Shown here: one piece after another, positions 13,397 to 19,061 of the stretch
Numbering within the stretch: the stretch's first letter is position 1
How the letters are laid out: the number at the start of each line of letters is the position of its first letter
NCBI GenBank assembly: GCA_936928855.1
Contig: CAKZHZ010000015.1
Span: 1 to 19,061 of the forward strand
Source of the DNA: an uncultured Polycyclovorans sp.
Lineage (GTDB): Bacteria > Pseudomonadota > Gammaproteobacteria > Nevskiales > Nevskiaceae
Length of the DNA stretch: 19,061 nucleotides
Direction: 5' to 3'
Notes under the pieces: generated by a model
What the model was told of the DNA's origin: nothing
The model's database searches: none
The model's input: the letters and a program-made list of their open reading frames with translations, nothing else
Program-made: the position numbers and the translations under genes

Positions 13397-15223
13397 ATGA
13401 AATCCGCCGACTCACTCTGCCGTTCGCACTGGTGCTGCGCGGTGTTGCTTGTCCTGGTCTCGGGCTGCGCAGCACTGCCCGTGCCGGTCAATCGGGCACC
13501 GCCTTCGGCGCTGCCGTCGTCACCTCAGACGGCACCGCGGTCGCCGCTGTACGGCGCAGAGTCGGCTTTCGAGCGCGGGGATCTGGCGATGGCACGGGCC
13601 CACCTGGATGCCCTCGCGGATCACTCGGTGCCAGTCGCCGAAATGCCCCGGCTACAGCTGCTGCGCGCGCGTCTGGCGGCCGCTGAGGGACGGGACCAGG
13701 ATGTGCTGAGGCACCTGCCTGCGAGCGTGTCGGATCCCGTGGTGGGCGCGAGCGCTGCGGCGTTGCGGGCCGAAGCCCTGCAGCGTCTTGATCAGCCAGT
13801 GGAGGCGGTTGCGGCCTGGGTTGAGCGGTTGCAGTGGCTGCAGGATCCCATCGCAATCGACGACAACCGTGACCGACTCTGGCAAGGCCTCATGGCATCA
13901 CCGCTGACGGAGCGTGATCGGGTGATGGCGGCAGGGAGCGGTTTCGTGGTCGAGGGCTGGGTGGCGCTGGCGCTGGCACACCGGCAGGCCGATGGCGGTG
14001 TCGCCATGGAGCGCTGGCAGCAGCAGTTCGGGCCGCATCCGGCCAGCGCCTGGATGACCGCCGGTGGGTTGGCCTCCGCGATCTCCGCGGGAGCAGGTGG
14101 CACGCCGTTTCAGTTTTCCCCCGTCACGGGTGCGGCGCACTGGGCGGTGCTGCTGCCCTTCAGTGGGCCGTTGGCGACCAGCGCTGCGGCGATCCGCGAC
14201 GGCTGGCTGGCGGCCTATCTGGAAGCTGGTGTGAGCGTTCCAGTACGGTTCTACGACACCGGTGGCCACGCGGAAGGGGCGCGGCAGGCGTATCAGGCTG
14301 CGCTGCAGGAGGGCGCGACACTGCTGATCGGTCCCTTGCACAAGGACAGCGTCGCTGCCGTATTGGCGAATGGACGCCCGCCGGTGCCGATGATGGCACT
14401 CAATCAGCTCGATGGCAGTCTGTTCAGTGCGCCTGTGAGCAACGTTGTTCAGTTCGCGCTGGCTCCGGAGGACGAGGCCCGCGCCGCGGCGCGCCAGGCG
14501 ATCGGACAACAGCTGTTCCGCGCGGTGATGTTGCTGCCGGAAGGGGCCTGGGGTGACCGCATCGCCCTGGCGTTCGAGCAGGCCTTGTCCGAGGCCGGTG
14601 GCGCTGTCATTGAGCGGCGCCGCTATGCACCCGGAACGGCTGATTTTTCGGAGCCCATCAAGGACCTGATGCGGGTGACGGACAGCGAGGCGCGCTATCG
14701 CGAGCTGGTGAATGTGCTGGGGAGCCGTCCGGTGTTTGAAACGCGGCGGCGCGGCGATATCGACCTGGTGTTCTTCGCCGGACGGCCTGTAGACGGGCGA
14801 CAGATCTGGTCGCAATTCCGCTTTCATCGCGCGCAGGATCTGCCAGCGTTCGCCACGGCCCTTATCTACGATCCGCAGCAGGGCGTGACCGGCGATTTGA
14901 TCGGCACGCGTTTCTGCGATCAGCCTTGGGTGGTGGATCCTCAGCGCGCGCCATCGGTGGTGGGGGCCGCCGCCGACCTCGCCAACCTGCGCGACCAGCC
15001 CCGCCTGTTCGCCATGGGGGTCGATGCGCTGATGCTGGCCCGGGAACTGTCGCAAGGGGGCACCCTGTCGGCGGTCGAAGGCATGACCGGGGTGCTGAGC
15101 GTGATGCCCGATGGCCGGGTGCAGCGCACACTGGCGTGTGCCCGGATCACTTCGCGTGGTCTGGAACCGTTACCGGCGCCTGCCGCCGCGCCTTGGGCAT
15201 GGTCGGACGGCGTCGGCCGCTGA
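13397..15223 (+). CDS. lpoA: Penicillin-binding protein activator LpoA (LppC-like lipoprotein)
   Basis: LpoA is an outer-membrane lipoprotein that reaches through the periplasm to activate the peptidoglycan synthase PBP1A. The 608-residue product (678 in E. coli) starts with a lipoprotein signal peptide whose lipobox LVSGC places the acylated cysteine at residue 24, followed by a proline-rich linker. Residues about 50-235 are helical and TPR-like (FERGDLAMARAHLDALADH). From about residue 246 (WAVLLPFSGPLATSAAAIRDG) the C-terminal domain resembles a periplasmic-binding-protein fold. An earlier GTG at 13379 is less likely, because it would lengthen the signal peptide n-region. Its last 25 bases overlap yraN. 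Confidence 0.94.
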   Translation: MKSADSLCRSHWCCAVLLVLVSGCAALPVPVNRAPPSALPSSPQTAPRSPLYGAESAFERGDLAMARAHLDALADHSVPVAEMPRLQLLRARLAAAEGRDQDVLRHLPASVSDPVVGASAAALRAEALQRLDQPVEAVAAWVERLQWLQDPIAIDDNRDRLWQGLMASPLTERDRVMAAGSGFVVEGWVALALAHRQADGGVAMERWQQQFGPHPASAWMTAGGLASAISAGAGGTPFQFSPVTGAAHWAVLLPFSGPLATSAAAIRDGWLAAYLEAGVSVPVRFYDTGGHAEGARQAYQAALQEGATLLIGPLHKDSVAAVLANGRPPVPMMALNQLDGSLFSAPVSNVVQFALAPEDEARAAARQAIGQQLFRAVMLLPEGAWGDRIALAFEQALSEAGGAVIERRRYAPGTADFSEPIKDLMRVTDSEARYRELVNVLGSRPVFETRRRGDIDLVFFAGRPVDGRQIWSQFRFHRAQDLPAFATALIYDPQQGVTGDLIGTRFCDQPWVVDPQRAPSVVGAAADLANLRDQPRLFAMGVDALMLARELSQGGTLSAVEGMTGVLSVMPDGRVQRTLACARITSRGLEPLPAPAAAPWAWSDGVGR

Positions 15224-15588
15224 ATACCCTCGCCGGGCGGCGGGGTGCCGAGGCCGAAGCGCGTGCGGAAAGCTTGTTGCGGGCATCCGGCCTGCGGATT
15301 CTCGACCGGAACGCCAGCAGTCGTTTTGGTGAGCTCGATATCGTCGCGCTCGACGGCGCGGATCTGGTCGTCGTCGAAGTCCGTGCACGCGCGCTAGGAG
15401 GCTTCGGAGGCGCTGCCGCTTCGGTGGGCCTGCACAAGCAGGGGCGCGTATTGCGCGCTGCGCAGCGGTGGCTGGCCAGCCACCCCGAACACCAGCAGCG
15501 TGTGGTGCGCTTCGACGTGGTGAGCTTTGACGGCACGGCGCCGCCGCAGTGGATCCGGGGTGCCTTCGGTCAGGACGGGTGGACATGA
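15199..15588 (+). CDS. yraN: UPF0102 family endonuclease-like protein YraN
   Basis: A 129-residue member of the UPF0102 family with a restriction-endonuclease-like core. The pattern GRRGAEAEARAESLL, then SSRFGELDIVALDG and VVVEVRARALGGFG gives the usual E-D-ExR motif (Glu, Asp, then Glu-Val-Arg). Its cellular role is not known. The ATG at 15199 overlaps the last 25 bases of lpoA in another frame, and the position directly after lpoA is conserved in gammaproteobacteria. The stop overlaps the ATG of the FAD oxidase by four bases. In E. coli the next gene is diaA, which is missing here. Confidence 0.93.
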   Translation: MVGRRRPLNTLAGRRGAEAEARAESLLRASGLRILDRNASSRFGELDIVALDGADLVVVEVRARALGGFGGAAASVGLHKQGRVLRAAQRWLASHPEHQQRVVRFDVVSFDGTAPPQWIRGAFGQDGWT

Positions 15589-16988
15589 GCACAGTGCAAG
15601 CCTCTGCATTACGGCGCCGTCTTTCGACGATTCTGCCGTCCGACCGGGTGTTCGACGATCCGGCCGATTGCCTGGCCTACGGCTACGACAACTCGCGGCG
15701 CGTCTGTCTACCGCAGGCGGTGGTGTTTCCGCTTGATCATGAGGAGGTGGTGGCGGTGGTCGCAGCCTGCCACGCCCATCGGACGCCACTGGTGGCGCGC
15801 GGGCGAGGCACCAATACCACCGGTGCCAGCGTGCCTTTGCAGGGTGGTGTGGTGATGTCGCTGGAGCGGATGAATCGCGTACTCGAGTACCGGCCGGCGG
15901 ACCGCTTGATCGTTGTGCAGGCGGGCTGCATCAATGCGGATGTGCAACGGCAGGTCGCTGCCGACGGTTTGTTCTGGGCGCCGGATCCCACCAGTGCCGG
16001 CTACTCCACAGTCGGTGGCAATCTGGCTTGCGGGGCCGGTGGTCCGCGGGCGGTCAAGTACGGGACTGCGCGGGACAATGTGCTGGGTCTGCGGGCGGTG
16101 ACCGGCGACGCCCGCACGCTGGTGACCGGTGGGCAAACCACGAAGGGTGTCGTTGGCTACGACCTGACTCGCCTGCTGGTCGGTAGCGAAGGGACGCTGG
16201 CGGTGGTCACGGAGGCCACACTGAAACTGTTGCCGCGTCCTCCGTCCCAACGCACGCTGCGTGCCTGTTATGTCGATGCCGCCGCTGCGGTGGCTGCAGT
16301 GGTTCGCGTGATGGGGCAATCCGAGACGCCGGCTTCGCTCGAGTTCATGGATGGCACCGCCGTGCGGCTGGCGCAGGCCTGGCGCGATACCGGCGTACCC
16401 GCAGGGACGGGTGCCCTGCTGTTGATGGATGTGGATGGCACTCCTGAGTCCGTCTCCCTGGCGCAGGCGGCCGTGGCGGCTGCGGCCGAGGGCGACGGCC
16501 TGGTGGAGCTCAAGGTGGCGGCCGATGCGCAGGAGGCCGAAGCGCTATGGGCCTGTCGCAAGGCGCTGTCACCATCGCTGAGGCAGGTGGCGCCGAAGAA
16601 GGTCAACGAGGATGTGGCCGTGCCGGTGAGCCGACTGCCGGACCTGCTGGCGACGCTCGAGCGTCTGTCAGCGCAGTACGCGCTGCAGATCGTCAACTTC
16701 GGCCATGCGGGCAACGGCAACATCCATGTCAACCTGATGGCCGATCCGGATGACGCGCGTCAGATGGCGGTGATCGGCGAGTGCCTTTCCGAGGTGTTCC
16801 GCACTGTGCTCGCCTTGGGCGGGACCTTGTCCGGGGAGCACGGCGTCGGCATCGACAAGCGGGCCTTCGTCGGGTGGGAGATCGATCCGGTGACGCTGGC
16901 CCAGATGCAGGCGCTGCGCGCCGTGTTCGATCCGGCGGGGATCCTCAACCCGGGCAAGACGCTGCCGGGTGCGGGTGCCGCTACTTGA
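15585..16988 (+). CDS. FAD-linked oxidase, GlcD/D-lactate dehydrogenase type
   Basis: A 467-residue flavoprotein. The N-terminal PCMH-type FAD domain (about 40-220) shows VARGRGTNTTGASVP, DPTSAGYSTVGGNLACGAGG and LLVGSEGTLAVVTEA; the C-terminal FAD-oxidase domain has FGHAGNGNIHVNL (likely metal and substrate histidines) and SGEHGVGIDKR. Members oxidise D-2-hydroxyacids such as D-lactate, glycolate or D-2-hydroxyglutarate; which one cannot be told from sequence alone. No iron-sulfur domain or partner subunit is present. The ATG at 15585 overlaps the yraN stop by four bases, so it is translated as part of the lpoA-yraN transcript. It converges on sspB with an eight-base overlap of coding ends. 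Confidence 0.93.
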   Translation: MSTVQASALRRRLSTILPSDRVFDDPADCLAYGYDNSRRVCLPQAVVFPLDHEEVVAVVAACHAHRTPLVARGRGTNTTGASVPLQGGVVMSLERMNRVLEYRPADRLIVVQAGCINADVQRQVAADGLFWAPDPTSAGYSTVGGNLACGAGGPRAVKYGTARDNVLGLRAVTGDARTLVTGGQTTKGVVGYDLTRLLVGSEGTLAVVTEATLKLLPRPPSQRTLRACYVDAAAAVAAVVRVMGQSETPASLEFMDGTAVRLAQAWRDTGVPAGTGALLLMDVDGTPESVSLAQAAVAAAAEGDGLVELKVAADAQEAEALWACRKALSPSLRQVAPKKVNEDVAVPVSRLPDLLATLERLSAQYALQIVNFGHAGNGNIHVNLMADPDDARQMAVIGECLSEVFRTVLALGGTLSGEHGVGIDKRAFVGWEIDPVTLAQMQALRAVFDPAGILNPGKTLPGAGAAT

Positions 16989-17400
16989 CCACGCGCAGGT
17001 GATTGCGGGCAGGTTTGGCGCGCGGGGCTTCCGGTTCCGGTCCATCCGCCGGGGAGGGCGGTGCGGGGTCGTCGCTGTCGGGGGGTTCGATCTCACCGAA
17101 TACCAGGCCTTCGCCATTTTCACGAGCAAAGATCGCCAGCACGCTGCCGTGCGGCACCTGCACCTCGAAGGCGCGCCCGGCAAACCGGGCCGAGAACCAC
17201 AGCATATCCGGCAGGATGTCGAAGTTTTGAACCGCGGCGGGGCTGATATTGAGTGTGATACGCCCGTCCTGAACGTACTCGGTGGGGACGAGCACTCCCG
17301 GAAAATCCGCCGCCACCATGACGTGGGGGGTGAACTGCTGATCAGTGGCCCAGTCGTAGATGGCGCGGATCAGATAGGGGCGGCGGCTGTTCTTCTTCAT
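16981..17400 (-). CDS. sspB: ClpXP protease specificity-enhancing factor SspB
   Basis: SspB delivers ssrA-tagged proteins to the ClpXP protease. The 139-residue product has the N-terminal substrate-binding domain (SRRPYLIRAIYDWATDQQFTP, VPTEYVQDGRITLNIS, FSARFAG), then a flexible acidic and proline-rich linker (about 108-130), and ends in HLRVVK, the conserved C-terminal tail that docks on the ClpX zinc-binding domain. The start ATG overlaps the sspA stop by four bases. Its 3' end overlaps that of the convergent FAD oxidase gene by eight bases, so no separate terminator exists between them. Confidence 0.97.
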   Translation of the reverse strand: MKKNSRRPYLIRAIYDWATDQQFTPHVMVAADFPGVLVPTEYVQDGRITLNISPAAVQNFDILPDMLWFSARFAGRAFEVQVPHGSVLAIFARENGEGLVFGEIEPPDSDDPAPPSPADGPEPEAPRAKPARNHLRVVK

Positions 17401-18005
17401 GTCAGCACGGATTCTACTGCGGGCCGCGCCAGCAGGCGTCGCCGATAGGCGGACAGTCGGGTCTGGCCCTCGGTGGTCATCCCGGCCGGATGGGGCGGGA
17501 GTCGCGACAGCCAGACCGCAGCGGCGCAGTCCGCAAGGTGATAGTCGAGGCCCAGCAGCCGCTGTCGCGGCGCGACGAGATCCGTGAGGTCCCGAAGCAG
17601 GGGTTCCAGTGTCGCGGTTTCGTCCTGATCGAGAGCCGGGAATACCGTGCCGGTCAACAGGTCCAGCAGCAGGCGCACACGCGCCCGCTGGGCGGGCTCT
17701 GGCGGCATCAGGGGGGGGTGGGGGAACCGCTCGTCCAGATAGCTGGCGATAATCGGCGCACTGACCACCACGGCATCCCGGTCGACCAGGGTTGGCAACC
17801 GCAGGGCGGGGTTGAGCGCCACCAGATCCTCTGGCGGGCGGGAAGGGTGTACGGCCTCAAAGCGCGCATGCTCAAGATGCTTTTCGGCGAGTACCAGGCG
17901 CACCCACTGTGTTTCCGCGGTGTCGGAAACCCCGTACAGGCACAGGCTGGCGCGTTGCGCCGGCTTTCGCTCAATACGATGACGGGTTTGATGGGGCAGG
18001 CGCAT
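17397..18005 (-). CDS. sspA: Stringent starvation protein A homologue (GST fold)
   Basis: SspA is a glutathione-S-transferase-like protein that binds RNA polymerase in E. coli and supports stress and acid survival. The 202-residue product (212 in E. coli) has the thioredoxin-like N-terminal domain with LCLYG, VRLVLAEK, LNPALRLPTLVDRD and the strongly conserved YLDERFPHPPLMP (PHPP at 95-98, part of the known interaction surface). The C-terminal helical half is divergent. The start is uncertain: ATG at 18005 is chosen, since the next ATG at 18053 adds 16 residues without similarity and lies in one arm of a perfect inverted repeat. Neither has a clear Shine-Dalgarno. It follows petC and precedes sspB with a four-base overlap. 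Confidence 0.92.
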   Translation of the reverse strand: MRLPHQTRHRIERKPAQRASLCLYGVSDTAETQWVRLVLAEKHLEHARFEAVHPSRPPEDLVALNPALRLPTLVDRDAVVVSAPIIASYLDERFPHPPLMPPEPAQRARVRLLLDLLTGTVFPALDQDETATLEPLLRDLTDLVAPRQRLLGLDYHLADCAAAVWLSRLPPHPAGMTTEGQTRLSAYRRRLLARPAVESVLT

Positions 18006-18042
18006 GGTGTTGGGTGCGGGACGCGATGCCCCGGAAACGGCA

Positions 18043-18075
18043 GCGCCGCTCATGGTAAGGGACCATGAGCGGCGC
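18043..18075 (-). repeat. Perfect 14-bp inverted repeat between petC and sspA
   Basis: GCGCCGCTCATGGT (18043-18056) and ACCATGAGCGGCGC (18062-18075) are exact reverse complements around five bases (AAGGG). It begins 20 bases after the petC stop on the minus strand. No T-run follows, so it may be a 3'-end stabilising or attenuating hairpin. One arm contains the alternative sspA ATG at 18053. Confidence 0.7.
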
Positions 18076-18095
18076 CGGGAAATCCGCAGGGGGAG

Positions 18096-18842
18096 TCAGT
18101 GTACGTCCTTCCAGAATTCCTTCTTCAGCATGTAGGCCAGCGTCGAGAACACCAGCAGGAACAGCATCACCTTCATGCCCAGACCGACCCGGCCGGCCCG
18201 GCCCGGTTCGGCTGCATAGGCCATGAAGTTGACGGTGTCGGCGACGAAGGCTTCGTATTCTTCGGGGCTCAGCGTCCCTTCTTGAACCAGCGTCAGACCG
18301 GTGTCAGGGCCGTGTCCGCCGCCGTGACCTTCGTCCTCGGCGTGATGCGCGTCGTCACCCTTGGTCTGCCATCCCTGCAGTTCCCACAACACGTGGGGCA
18401 TGGAGGCGCCCGCCAACACGAGATTGTTGACGCCAGCGGGGCGGCTCGGGTCGAGATAAAAGGTCATCAGGTAGCTGTAGACCCAGCTCGGACCGCGCGC
18501 ACGCGAACTCACCGTCAGGTCGGGCGGTTGGCGCCCGAACCAGGTGGCCGACTCTGCCGGCATGGCGGCGCTGATGGTGTCGCCCGGCTTGTCCGAGGTG
18601 AACATCAGGTTGGCCTTGAGGATGTCCTCCGGGATGCCGAGGTCCTCGCCGATGCGGCTGTAGCGCAGCAGATTCATCGAGTGACAGGCGGAGCAGTACG
18701 CCATGTAATTGCGGGCACCGCGCTGCACTGAAGGCAGGTTGGTGACGTCCGGCTCGAAGCTGTAGGGCAGCGGCCCGCCGCCTGCCGCCACGGCGGCGCC
18801 GGAGAGCAGCAGGGCGGACAGAGAAATAAGAATCCGTTTCAT
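18096..18842 (-). CDS. petC: Ubiquinol-cytochrome c reductase cytochrome c1 subunit
   Basis: Cytochrome c1 carries electrons from the Rieske protein to soluble cytochrome c in the bc1 complex. The 248-residue protein has a signal peptide (1-19), the heme c motif CSACH (Cys50, Cys53, His54), a conserved PPDLTVSSRARG segment, the likely sixth ligand Met148 in AGASMPHVLW, and a C-terminal membrane anchor (about 222-241). Residues 163-182 form a histidine- and acid-rich loop (HHAEDEGHGGGH). The start ATG is three bases after the petB stop. sspA and sspB follow, the usual petABC-sspAB order. Confidence 0.97.
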   Translation of the reverse strand: MKRILISLSALLLSGAAVAAGGGPLPYSFEPDVTNLPSVQRGARNYMAYCSACHSMNLLRYSRIGEDLGIPEDILKANLMFTSDKPGDTISAAMPAESATWFGRQPPDLTVSSRARGPSWVYSYLMTFYLDPSRPAGVNNLVLAGASMPHVLWELQGWQTKGDDAHHAEDEGHGGGHGPDTGLTLVQEGTLSPEEYEAFVADTVNFMAYAAEPGRAGRVGLGMKVMLFLLVFSTLAYMLKKEFWKDVH

Positions 18843-18845
18843 CGA

Positions 18846-19061
18846 TTACCCCGTCACCCGTTCCGGTTCTGGCTTGGTCTTTTCCATCGCCGTGTAGAAC
18901 GGCATGAGGAGGAAGAAAGCGAAATAAATGATCGTGCCCACGCGCGAGATCAGCGTGCCGAGTTCGGTCGGGGGTTGCAGGCCGTAGTAGGTGAGCAGGA
19001 TGAAGGAGATGGTGAACAGGGTCAGTGCGATCTTGGACAGCATGCCCTTGTTGCGGATCGA
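18846..19061 (-). CDS. petB: Cytochrome b of the bc1 complex, C-terminal fragment
   Basis: The frame is open to the window end, so the start lies beyond 19061. The visible 71 residues hold two membrane segments (ALTLFTISFILLTYYGLQ and IIYFAFFLLMPFYTAM), joined by a loop with PPTELGTLISRVGT, then a charged tail (EKTKPEPERVTG). This matches the last helices of bacterial cytochrome b, which binds the two b hemes and quinone in the inner membrane. The heme histidines lie in the missing part. petC follows after three bases, which supports the call. Confidence 0.93.
   Translation of the reverse strand, partial: SIRNKGMLSKIALTLFTISFILLTYYGLQPPTELGTLISRVGTIIYFAFFLLMPFYTAMEKTKPEPERVTG

Noticed and set aside
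13898..15055. 385-codon minus-strand frame opposite lpoA
   Set aside because: Antisense shadow with no recognisable motif; lpoA has a lipobox and the conserved neighbour order.
1..19061. Search by eye for CRISPR arrays, tRNA genes, insertion sequences and phage attachment sites
   Set aside because: No regularly spaced repeats, cloverleaf-like sequences, transposase motifs or target duplications were seen; this was not a computed search.

Overview
The window is a GC-rich stretch of mostly housekeeping genes from a gammaproteobacterium, probably an early-branching or Chromatiales-like lineage. Several gene orders point there: rpoN-hpf-ptsN-hprK-rapZ-EIIA-ptsH-ptsI, miaB-ybeZ-ybeY-corC, divergent rsmI and lpoA-yraN, and petBC-sspA-sspB. 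HPr kinase together with RapZ and a mannose-type EIIA is uncommon in enteric bacteria but known in deeper gammaproteobacteria and betaproteobacteria. I see no phage, transposon, CRISPR array, tRNA or rRNA. The species assignment is inference from gene order and protein character only.

Layout. Bases 1-243 hold part of trpD on the + strand. Bases 244-386 are an unassigned junction, and from 387 the minus-strand PTS cluster begins. Both trpD and ptsI are cut at this junction, and the trpD piece looks alphaproteobacterial, so the first ~390 bases are probably an assembly chimera. From 5202 down to 387 (minus strand) runs sigma-54, ribosome hibernation factor, a hairpin terminator, PtsN, a one-domain HPr kinase, RapZ, EIIA(Man), HPr and the start of enzyme I: a regulatory phosphotransfer chain without a sugar permease. 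Divergent from rpoN, on the + strand, are a quinone oxidoreductase-like MDR protein and a Wzb-like tyrosine phosphatase. Next come miaB, a PhoH-like ATPase, ybeY and corC (RNA modification and maturation, with CorC at its usual end of the cluster), then a DUF4105/Lnb-like membrane protein where lnt normally sits, then a DUF2461 protein.

A perfect 14-bp inverted repeat that contains both stop codons separates the DUF2461 gene from the convergent rsmI. rsmI diverges from lpoA, which is followed by yraN and a GlcD-type FAD oxidase. The oxidase meets sspB tail to tail; upstream of sspB on the minus strand lie sspA and the respiratory cytochrome bc1 genes petC and petB (cut by the window end).

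The items most worth a second look are the Lnb-like protein in the lnt slot, the HPr kinase lacking its N-terminal domain, the terminator inside the rpoN-ptsN cluster, two perfect 14-bp inverted repeats at gene borders (12485-12521 and 18043-18075), and the chimeric left end. I did not find a clear new multi-gene defence or mobile system; the rest is ordinary core genome.
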